Source: Candidatus Dormiibacterota bacterium | Lineage (GTDB): Bacteria; Chloroflexota; Dormibacteria; UBA8260; Bog-877 | Reading direction: 5' to 3' | Assembly: GCA_003164475.1 (NCBI GenBank) | Contig: PLTL01000008.1 | Span: 1 to 7,435, forward strand | Length of the DNA stretch: 7,435 nucleotides | The notes under the pieces: model-generated | Database searches by the model: none | Told to the model about the DNA's origin: nothing | Seen by the model: the letters and a program-made list of their open reading frames with translations, nothing else | Translations under genes and position numbers: made by a program | Part shown: piece after piece, positions 1-6,363 of the stretch | How positions within the stretch are numbered: the first letter of the stretch is position 1 | Layout of the letters: every line of letters begins with the position of its first letter

Positions 1-1883
1 GTCTCGATCTCCTTCTGCGAGCTATACACGCCGCCGAAGATGGACCGGAAGGGGTTGGTGAAGCCCGTCGCCGTGTACTGCATGCTCGCGGTCCGCTGCG
101 CCACCGCCCCGGCCCACACCGGGGACTCGCGGCGGCTCTGGCGGCAGAGCAGCCGGAGCCCAGCCGCCGTGAGCAGGATGATGAACGCCAGGCTGAGGAA
201 GATGTAGGTGGGCGAGATGAATGCGAAGTTGGCACTGGTGGGGACGATGACCAGGCCATTGGCGGGGACGATCGGGCTCAGGAAGGTCCCGCCCAGTTTC
301 ACCAGGCCGGCGTACTGCCCGGGATGGGTGAAGATCGGCGGCAGCACCGCCGCGAGCAGGTTGGGGGCGTGACTGGCGCTCTGCGCGGCGGAGGCAGCGG
401 CGCCGACGCCGAGCGGGGGTAGCAGGGCCATCGCGACCGCAACCACGACCGGAAACGCCATGCCCACCACCATCGCCCGGGGCGCCTCGTGCGCCTGCTC
501 GGCGGCGCTGCTGCGGGGAGCACCCAGGAAAGCGCCGCCCACGATCCTGATGTAGGTGGTCACGGCGAGGGCAAAGGTCAGGGTCAGGAGCGCGCCGGCG
601 GCGGCCAGGTAGACGCGGTCTCCGGCACTGGAGAGGTCGTGGGCGCGGATCAGCGTCTGCAGCCCGAGCCACTCGGTCTGGAACCCGTTCATGGGCGGGA
701 TGCCGGCCAGCCCCATCGCCCCGAGCAGAAAGAGGGGCGTCGTCCACCGCATCCGCTTGGCCAGGCCGCCGAGCTGGTCCATGTCGCGCGTCCCGGTACC
801 GACGTCCACTGATCCGGCACCGAGGAACAGGGCTCCCTTGAGCAGCGCGTGGTACAGCGCATGCAGGCAGAGCACCAGCAGGGCGAGGCCCGCGAGCAGG
901 GTCTTGCCGGCCGCGGTGAAGACCAGTGCCGCCCCCAGCATCGCGATCATGAAGCCGAGGTTCTCGATGGTGCTGTAGGCCAGCGCACGCTTGAGATCGG
1001 AGGCGAGCAGTGAGAAGAGGATGCCGTAGGCGGCGGTCCCCACTCCCGCTGCCAGCGCCAGGTACCCCCACCAGGCCGGCGGCGGGCCGAGGAACACGAA
1101 CGTCGACAGCACCATGCCGTAGATGGCGGCCTTCACCACCACCGCCGAGAGCAGCGCAGAGACGTTCGAAGGTGCCGCGGGGTGCGCTTCGGGGAGCCAG
1201 CCCTGCAGTGGCACCAGCCCGGCCTTGGCGCCGAAGCCGAAGAAGAAGAGCACGAAGGCGGCGTCGGCCACTCCGCCCGACGGATGGTGCGCGGCCAGCC
1301 AGGCGAAGGTGACCCCGGGGGCGAAGCCCCCGATCAGGGCGAAGCCGACCGCCATGCCGAAGAAGCCCACCTCGCTGAGGGCCAACATGAGGAACGCCGC
1401 TCGGGGCCGCCCGGGATGGTCGAACTCGACAGTGACCAGCAGGTAGGTGAGGATGGACATCGCCTCCCAGGCGACCAGCAGGGTGAGCGCGGTGCCGGCG
1501 GCCACGACCAGGACGACCGCGCCCACGCTCAGGTTGAGAAGGGCGAGACTGGCAGCCTGGCGTAGCGTCCCACCCAGGTTCCGGGTGTAACCCGCGCTGT
1601 ACACGAAGATGCCGATGCCGACCAGCCCGGTGAGAAGCAGGAAGACGCCGGCGAGCGGCGACGACCGGAGCTCGAACGCTCCCAGCGGGGTGGTCGCCGG
1701 GAGCCCTCCGGTCACGCTGGGCCCGCTCAGCCAGACTGTCGCCGCGACCACCAGGACGGCACATCCGACGCTCCCGGCGGCAGTGGAGACGTAGCTCATC
1801 CACAGCCAGCGGACCATCAGCACGCCGCTCACGGCCCCCAGGGCAAAGCAGAGAAGGCCCTCGACGAGAAGGCTAAGCGCCAT
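1..1883 (-). CDS. hyfB: HyfB-type antiporter-like membrane subunit (NuoL/MrpA family), 3' end cut by window edge
   Basis: The frame opens with ATG at 1883 and stays open to the window edge, giving about 627 codons; HyfB proteins are roughly 670 residues, so only a short C-terminal piece should be missing. It reads as a polytopic membrane protein with about 14 hydrophobic segments. Ion-channel residues of the NuoL family are visible: Glu140 in a Trp-Glu-Ala-Met motif (TM5), Lys220 in GFGAKAGLVPLQGWLPEAHP, Lys251 in VVVKAAIYG, the DLKRALAYSTIEN loop with Lys298, and His341/His345/Lys349 in HALYHALLKGALF. The C-terminal part (MQYTATGF..NPFRSIFGG) matches the HyfB/NuoL tail. The likely role is proton or sodium translocation driven by the redox arm. 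The start overlaps the end of hyfI by 11 bases and has the best ribosome site in the operon. All expected channel residues are intact, unlike in HyfF. A longer frame on the same strand at 22-1803 is Arg-rich and is a shadow. Confidence 0.93.
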   Translation of the reverse strand, partial: MALSLLVEGLLCFALGAVSGVLMVRWLWMSYVSTAAGSVGCAVLVVAATVWLSGPSVTGGLPATTPLGAFELRSSPLAGVFLLLTGLVGIGIFVYSAGYTRNLGGTLRQAASLALLNLSVGAVVLVVAAGTALTLLVAWEAMSILTYLLVTVEFDHPGRPRAAFLMLALSEVGFFGMAVGFALIGGFAPGVTFAWLAAHHPSGGVADAAFVLFFFGFGAKAGLVPLQGWLPEAHPAAPSNVSALLSAVVVKAAIYGMVLSTFVFLGPPPAWWGYLALAAGVGTAAYGILFSLLASDLKRALAYSTIENLGFMIAMLGAALVFTAAGKTLLAGLALLVLCLHALYHALLKGALFLGAGSVDVGTGTRDMDQLGGLAKRMRWTTPLFLLGAMGLAGIPPMNGFQTEWLGLQTLIRAHDLSSAGDRVYLAAAGALLTLTFALAVTTYIRIVGGAFLGAPRSSAAEQAHEAPRAMVVGMAFPVVVAVAMALLPPLGVGAAASAAQSASHAPNLLAAVLPPIFTHPGQYAGLVKLGGTFLSPIVPANGLVIVPTSANFAFISPTYIFLSLAFIILLTAAGLRLLCRQSRRESPVWAGAVAQRTASMQYTATGFTNPFRSIFGGVYSSQKEIE

Positions 1884-2709
1884 CACTACCTCCCGCAGGG
1901 TGGTACCGCTCCTCGGCCCGTCCCACCGCCAGGAGCAGGCCGTGGAGCAGCGCCAGCGGGGTGGGCGGGCACCCGGGGACGTACACGTCCACCGGGAGGA
2001 TCCGGTCGAGTGGCCCGTGGACCATGAGGCTGCCCGCGAACGGACCTCCGCCGATGGCGCAGACGCCGGCGGCAACGACCAGCTTCGGCTCGGGCATGGC
2101 GTCATAGGTGTCACGGAGCGGCTGCTCCATCTGGCGTGTCACCACCCCGGTGACCAGCAGGGCGTCCGCGTGGCGCGGCGTGGGGGTGAAGAACAGGCCG
2201 AGGCGATGCAGGTCGTACTGCGGCGCGCTGAGCATCTGCAGCTCGGACTCGCAGCCGTTGCAGGAGCCGGCGTCGACGTGGCGGATGTGCAGTGAATGCC
2301 GGAAGAGCCGGAGCGAACGCCGTGCCAGCGTGGCTGCGACCGCGGCCTCTTCCAGGGCCGGCCCCGATCCCGGGGTCCACGTCGCTCGAACACTGAGGCG
2401 CTCGCGGGAACGCACGGCCACCTCCGGCCGGTGCACGGAGCGAAAGGCGTTGGGGAAGGCCCGGACGCAGGCGCCGCACATGACGCACTGGCCCGCGTCG
2501 AAGGTGATGCTTCCCTCGCTGGCATCGCCGTCGGTGCGGAGGGCGCTGGTGGGACAGAGGCCGGCCGCCTCCACCGCCTGCACTCCCGACAGCTCGGAGA
2601 TCTCGAGGGCCACTGCCGATGGCGCGGTGCCGTCGGCGGGATCGGGGCGCGACGGGTAACGCGTGGTCAACACTCCGCGGTGGAGCCCGATCCCGATCCA
2701 GCGGCTCAT
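1873..2709 (-). CDS. hyfI: Fused ferredoxin-like / NuoB-type iron-sulphur subunit (HyfH-HyfI fusion)
   Basis: A 278-residue soluble subunit that should carry electrons to the large subunit. Residues about 40-90 are a degenerate 2[4Fe-4S] ferredoxin-like domain: Cys52-Pro from the first motif and Cys75-x2-Cys78-x2-Cys81 from the second, with Phe85 where the fourth cysteine would be. By ferredoxin topology these four cysteines can build one complete cluster. Residues about 130-270 are the NuoB/HycG domain. Its N2-type cluster ligands are all present: Cys150 and Cys153 (GSCNGCE), Cys217 (AGVCAIGGG) and Cys247 (VPGCPPTP), plus the family motifs RHADALLVTG and PVDVYVPG. E. coli encodes HyfH and HyfI separately, so this is a fusion with half of HyfH lost. 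The ATG at 2709 overlaps the hyfG stop as ATGA, with a GGAG about ten bases upstream. The in-frame extension up to 2838 is Arg-rich shadow sequence lying inside hyfG and is rejected. Confidence 0.93.
   Translation of the reverse strand: MSRWIGIGLHRGVLTTRYPSRPDPADGTAPSAVALEISELSGVQAVEAAGLCPTSALRTDGDASEGSITFDAGQCVMCGACVRAFPNAFRSVHRPEVAVRSRERLSVRATWTPGSGPALEEAAVAATLARRSLRLFRHSLHIRHVDAGSCNGCESELQMLSAPQYDLHRLGLFFTPTPRHADALLVTGVVTRQMEQPLRDTYDAMPEPKLVVAAGVCAIGGGPFAGSLMVHGPLDRILPVDVYVPGCPPTPLALLHGLLLAVGRAEERYHPAGGSDGA
1888..1894 (-). promoter_or_regulatory. Strong Shine-Dalgarno for hyfB
   Basis: On the minus strand GGGAGGT lies four bases before the ATG at 1883, inside the end of hyfI. It settles the hyfB start and suggests independent initiation rather than pure coupling, since this is the one junction with an 11-base rather than a 4-base overlap. 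Confidence 0.75.
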
Positions 2710-4247
2710 CGGTCGAACTCCGCGTGGGAGAGGGCGAAGCTGGCCTCGATGACGGGGTAGTCGGTGAGGTTGTTGCCACTGGCGCACGCGTCGGCGTAGA
2801 CGTGCCAGTTGACCAAGGCGGCGGGCCGGGCGCGCCATCTCGCCACCCGCCCCTCAGGGGTGACCTCGACCCAGTGCAGTGTCTCGCCACCCGCGCCCTC
2901 GCTCCACCCGAGGGCAGAACCGGGAGCCTCTCCGGGAGCCCCTCCCCCTCCCGTCGTGGCAGGCGGCCAGCTGTCCAGCAGCTGCTCGACGATGGCGAGC
3001 GACTGCTGGACCTCGGTCAGGCGGATGCCGAGACGAGCGAGCGCATCCCCCTCGGATCGAACCGGCACCTCAAAGGTCACCCGGTCGTAGGCGGCGTAGG
3101 GGTGGTCACGGCGGCAGTCGCGGTCCGCCCCCGTGGAGCGGCCGATCGGTCCTACGAGGTTGTGCTGTGCCGCGTGGCGAGGCCGGAGGAACGCGGTGGT
3201 CTCCAGGCGGTCGGTGAACGTGCCGGTGTCCTCGAGCACCGCCTGCAGTCGTCGGCTGCGGCGACGCCACCGTGGCACATCGCGGCCCAGCATCCGAAGC
3301 TCCGCCTGGGGCAGCGGCGCGGTCAGCCCACCCACGGCGAGTGCGCCGCGCAGGTAACGATGCGAGGTCAGCTCGGCGCAGCGGCGGAGAACCTCCTCCT
3401 TGAGCGCAGCGTACTGTGCTCCCGCCACCAGCAGGCCGGTGGCGTCCGCCAGGCGCCCAATGTCTCCGAAATGGTTGTGCAGCCGCTCCAGCTCGTTCAT
3501 GAGGGTGCGTGCCGTGCACGCCCCGTCATCGATGGAGACCCCCATGGCACGCTCGGCGGCTTGGACAAAGGCCAGTCCGTTGGCGAAGGCTGATACGCCG
3601 GCGAGGCGCTCGGCGAGGACGAGGCCCTGATCCACAGTCCGGCCTTCGGCAAGGCGCTCTATGGCGCGGAATTTGTAACCGAGGAGAGGGCTCACCGCCA
3701 CCAGGTCCTCGCCACCGCTGTCGAAGAGAAACTCACCGGACTCCTGGGGACCGCTCCGCACCGGCCCCAAGGGGATCTGGAACACGCCCCGTCCCCTCAC
3801 CATGGGCACCCGCTCGGGGATCCCGGGACCGGCGCCCAGTCGTTCGTCGACCGGCGCGCGCATCGGTGGCTGCCCCTCCGGCCAGTCATGGAGTCGCAGG
3901 CGCGCCGGCAGCGGGTGCCCGACCGGCTCCAGCCCGTGCATCTCGCGGATTTCGCGCTCGTACCAGCTGGCGGCGTGAACGGAGCGCGTGATGGACGCGA
4001 ACGAGTCCCCGCTCAGCCGGCAGCGCACCGCCAGCCACTCCGGGTCGCCCCGAAGCTCGAACACAGCGGTGAGCGACGGCTCGCCCTCGCCGGTCGTGGC
4101 GAAGAGGTCGGCGAGCACCGCCGCGGCGGCGATCGCCGCCACCCAACCGGTGAACTGCTCCTCCGGGATCTCCGACCACAGCTCACCGGGCGCTCGCGTC
4201 GAGACCTCGATCCCGAACGTCTGAGCCAGTTCGCGCAGGGTCGTCAT
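2706..4247 (-). CDS. hyfG: NuoC-NuoD-type large subunit lacking all NiFe-binding cysteines (Ehr-type, HyfG/HycE homologue)
   Basis: A 513-residue protein. Residues 1 to about 130 are NuoC-like (YEREIREMHGLEPVGHP at 96-112 is the 30-kDa subunit signature). Residues about 150-513 are HycE/NuoD-like: IPLGPVRSGP at 158-167, ERLAGVSAFANG at 213-224, NELERLHNHFGDIG at 251-264, DHPYAAYDRVTFEV at 381-394, and a terminal SHAEFDR. The NiFe ligands of HycE are absent: the first CxxC is Ala216-Gly-Val-Ser219 and the second aligns to Ser507-His-Ala-Glu510. The protein stops at Asp-Arg as NuoD does, without the tail that maturation proteases remove. The EAPRGE motif is degenerate (EGAGGE at 450-455), preceded by a Gly-rich stretch at 433-443. 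By family it docks on HyfI and HyfC and houses the catalytic pocket. It is therefore an Ehr-class subunit, neither a hydrogenase nor a standard quinone reductase. The ATG at 4247 overlaps the hyfF stop by four bases; an in-frame extension to 4688 is His/Arg-rich shadow sequence. Confidence 0.92.
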   Translation of the reverse strand: MTTLRELAQTFGIEVSTRAPGELWSEIPEEQFTGWVAAIAAAAVLADLFATTGEGEPSLTAVFELRGDPEWLAVRCRLSGDSFASITRSVHAASWYEREIREMHGLEPVGHPLPARLRLHDWPEGQPPMRAPVDERLGAGPGIPERVPMVRGRGVFQIPLGPVRSGPQESGEFLFDSGGEDLVAVSPLLGYKFRAIERLAEGRTVDQGLVLAERLAGVSAFANGLAFVQAAERAMGVSIDDGACTARTLMNELERLHNHFGDIGRLADATGLLVAGAQYAALKEEVLRRCAELTSHRYLRGALAVGGLTAPLPQAELRMLGRDVPRWRRRSRRLQAVLEDTGTFTDRLETTAFLRPRHAAQHNLVGPIGRSTGADRDCRRDHPYAAYDRVTFEVPVRSEGDALARLGIRLTEVQQSLAIVEQLLDSWPPATTGGGGAPGEAPGSALGWSEGAGGETLHWVEVTPEGRVARWRARPAALVNWHVYADACASGNNLTDYPVIEASFALSHAEFDR

Positions 4248-5719
4248 CGCCCCATCACCGACGCCGCGCTGTGGAGCAGATCTTCCAGAGGGCCGGGTAC
4301 CCAGACCCCGATCACCAGGATGACGGCGAGCAGCGCCAGCGCGGGGGCCAGGATCAACAGGTTCAGGTCTCCCATGACCACCGCCTCCGAATCCGCTCGC
4401 CGGCTGAATGTCATGGTGTGAAAGGGCGCCACCATGGCGATGAACCCGACCAGGAGCAGCCCCGCGACCGCCGCCGCCAGCACCCACAGGTGTCCGGCGA
4501 GGGCACCGGTGATGATCGAGAGCTCCGCGATGAACACGCCGAACGGGGGCGCGCCGGCGATGGCCAGGGCGCCACCGACGAGCAGGGTGGCCGTCCACGG
4601 CATGGCCTGCACCACCCCGCGCACCCCCGAGATGGCGGTGGTTCGGAAGCGGAGCAGGAGGTTGCCGGTGGCGAAGAACATCAGGCACTTGGTCAGTCCA
4701 TGGGCGACGATCAGGAGCAGAGCCCCGAGCAGCGCCAGCGGCGTGCCGATGCCGACGCCCACGCAGATCAACCCGATCTGCTCGACCGACGAGTAGGCGA
4801 GCAGCCGCTTGAAGTCACGCTGGGAGATCAGGAAGATGACGCCCACCGCCATCGAGAGAAGTCCGAAGGCGAGCAGGCCGCTGCGCAATGGTGCGGCACC
4901 CGCCGCGGGCGCGGCGAGCGTGTAGACGCGGAAGATGCCGAGCAGGGCGCAGTTGAGCTCGGCGCCGGACAGCATGGCGCACACCGGCGATGGGGCCTGG
5001 CTGTGGGCATCCGGCAGCCAGGTGTGCATCGGAGCCAGGCCCGCCTTGGTGCCGAAGCCGACCAGCACCAGCAGGAACGCCGTGCCGGCCAGCACCGGCG
5101 AGAGGTGGCCGGCAGCGCCTGCCAGGACCGGTATCGAGAAGTCGTACGAGTTGCCCAGCGCCCCCACCCCGGATTGGTACAGGAGGAGGAACCCGAAGAG
5201 CGCCACCAGGCTGCCGGTGACGGTGAGGACGATGAACTTCCAGGCGGCTTCGAGTGATTGGTGCGACCCGTAGAAATCGACCAGCGGCGCCGACGCCAGG
5301 GTGGTGGCGCTGATCGCCGTCCAGAGCATGCCGAGGTTGCCGGAGACGGTGACGGCGATCATGGTGAAGACGAAGAGGTGAAGCACCACGAAGTACTTGC
5401 GCAGCTCGTCTGCCCTGACCGCCCCCTCACGCAGCTCGTGGCGCAGGTACCCGATCGAGTAGATCGAGGCCAGGCTGGACACCACCGCCACCACCAGCAG
5501 GACGACCCCGGAGAGCCCGTCCAGGTACAGCCAGTGCCCGAAGCAGTCAAGCGCCGGCCCCTGCACGGCGAGGGTGATCAGGGTCAGGGCGATGCCGAGG
5601 GTTGCCGCCTCGAAGATGGCGGCGACGCCGTACAGCCACCTCGGCTTCAGAACGAGGCTGAGAAGAGCCGCCAGCAGGGGCACCACCAGCACGGCCACGA
5701 GCAGACCCGCGTTCGTCAT
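4244..5719 (-). CDS. hyfF: HyfF-type antiporter-like membrane subunit (NuoN/MrpD-like), TM5 glutamate replaced
   Basis: A 491-residue protein with about 13-14 hydrophobic segments, typical in length for the HyfF/HycQ branch. Branch-specific motifs are clear: ATTLASAPLV at 138-147, LEAAWKFIVL at 156-165, GFGTKAGLAPMHTWLPDAHS at 221-240 (Lys225), QRDFKRLLAYSSVEQIG at 300-316, HGLTKCLMFFATGN at 340-353 (Lys344), and AGAPPFGVFIAEL at 388-400 (Glu399). The expected role is an ion-translocating module of the membrane arm. The residue at the TM5 channel glutamate position (family W..iEattL) is Ser137 in WTAISATTL; the codon is AGC on the coding strand. Glu254 in the next channel helix region (LSGAELNC) is an acid I do not expect there and might compensate. 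The ATG at 5719 overlaps the hyfE stop by four bases and the stop overlaps the hyfG start by four. Family assignment is firm; the transport capacity is uncertain. Confidence 0.94.
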   Translation of the reverse strand: MTNAGLLVAVLVVPLLAALLSLVLKPRWLYGVAAIFEAATLGIALTLITLAVQGPALDCFGHWLYLDGLSGVVLLVVAVVSSLASIYSIGYLRHELREGAVRADELRKYFVVLHLFVFTMIAVTVSGNLGMLWTAISATTLASAPLVDFYGSHQSLEAAWKFIVLTVTGSLVALFGFLLLYQSGVGALGNSYDFSIPVLAGAAGHLSPVLAGTAFLLVLVGFGTKAGLAPMHTWLPDAHSQAPSPVCAMLSGAELNCALLGIFRVYTLAAPAAGAAPLRSGLLAFGLLSMAVGVIFLISQRDFKRLLAYSSVEQIGLICVGVGIGTPLALLGALLLIVAHGLTKCLMFFATGNLLLRFRTTAISGVRGVVQAMPWTATLLVGGALAIAGAPPFGVFIAELSIITGALAGHLWVLAAAVAGLLLVGFIAMVAPFHTMTFSRRADSEAVVMGDLNLLILAPALALLAVILVIGVWVPGPLEDLLHSAASVMGR

Positions 5720-6363
5720 CCGCGCAGCCTCGAGAGCTCTGATGTGTCGGTGGAGGAGACGGTCTCGTGCATCCGGGCGATGAGAAAGCCCATCACGGCG
5801 ACACCGACGAGAACGTCGAGGAAGAGGGCGAACTCGATGAGCAGGCCCAGTCCGGAGGCCACCACCAGACCGACTAGGATCACGCCGTTCTCGGCCACCA
5901 GCAGGCCGGCCAGCTGGAGCACCGCGTCACGCCGAGCCATGGCCGTGAAGAAACCGAGGAGGGTGACCGCGATGGCCACTCCGAACACGGGCTCGGCGAG
6001 CAGGGCGGGATGGTACGGGAGCCGCGCCGCCGCGACGAAGCCGATCAGCGTCAGGCCGGCGCCGACCAGCAGCGCCGTGGGGAAACCAACGTGGTACTGA
6101 AGCTCCCTCTTCCCGTATGTGGTCTTCGCCTGCCGCTCGATCACGGCGGGGATGGCTACGCCCTTGATGGCGATGGTGAGGATCCCGAGGGCGAGCAGGT
6201 CGGGGTCACGCGTCGCGCCGAACAGGGCAAGGGCGAGGCAGCCGAGCAGGATCGACTGGATAGCGTAGCCGTCAACGGCCGCTCTGATCTGCCGGGCGAC
6301 CAGGAGCCAGAAGCCGACCAGGAGGATCAGGGTCGAAAAGACTGCTGCAGCGAGATCCATCAC
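5716..6363 (-). CDS. hyfE: HyfE-type small membrane subunit (NuoK-like region)
   Basis: A 215-residue integral membrane protein, almost the same length as E. coli HyfE (about 216). It has about seven hydrophobic segments (roughly 5-23, 34-50, 55-74, 94-112, 122-140, 147-170 and 172-196). Family residues are visible: Lys67 in TIAIKGVAIP, Glu158 in LLVAENGVILVG (the NuoK-like membrane acid), Glu177 and Asp183 in IEFALFLDVLVG, and the C-terminal SELSRLRG that resembles HyfE NLTALKG. In this family the subunit links the HyfC heel to the antiporter-like subunits and contributes to the ion path. The start is ambiguous: GTG at 6363 gives a four-base overlap (GTGA) with the hyfC stop, matching the other junctions, while the ATG directly after it at 6360 gives a one-base overlap (TGATG). 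The products differ by one residue. The upstream ribosome site is weak, so translational coupling to hyfC is likely. Confidence 0.93.
   Translation of the reverse strand: MMDLAAAVFSTLILLVGFWLLVARQIRAAVDGYAIQSILLGCLALALFGATRDPDLLALGILTIAIKGVAIPAVIERQAKTTYGKRELQYHVGFPTALLVGAGLTLIGFVAAARLPYHPALLAEPVFGVAIAVTLLGFFTAMARRDAVLQLAGLLVAENGVILVGLVVASGLGLLIEFALFLDVLVGVAVMGFLIARMHETVSSTDTSELSRLRG

Noticed and set aside
22..1803. 593-codon open frame on the minus strand
   Set aside because: It is extremely rich in Arg, Gly, Pro and His with no family motif. The overlapping frame starting at 1883 gives a complete set of HyfB/NuoL motifs, so this is a shadow.
2710..2838. N-terminal extension of the HyfI fusion (in-frame start at 2838)
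   Set aside because: The 43 extra residues are Arg-rich shadow sequence of the hyfG 3' end. The ATG at 2709 overlaps the hyfG stop as ATGA like the other junctions.
4248..4688. N-terminal extension of the large subunit (in-frame start at 4688)
   Set aside because: The extra residues are His/Arg/Gly-rich and lie wholly inside hyfF. The ATG at 4247 with a four-base overlap begins the NuoC-like domain cleanly.
4271..5257. 328-codon open frame on the plus strand, antisense to hyfF
   Set aside because: The composition (Gln, Glu, Asp, His, Arg repeats) is the expected mirror of codon-biased membrane-protein DNA; there are no motifs. Similar plus-strand frames at 2619-3593, 5258-6100, 6010-6642 and 6774-7304 were rejected for the same reason.
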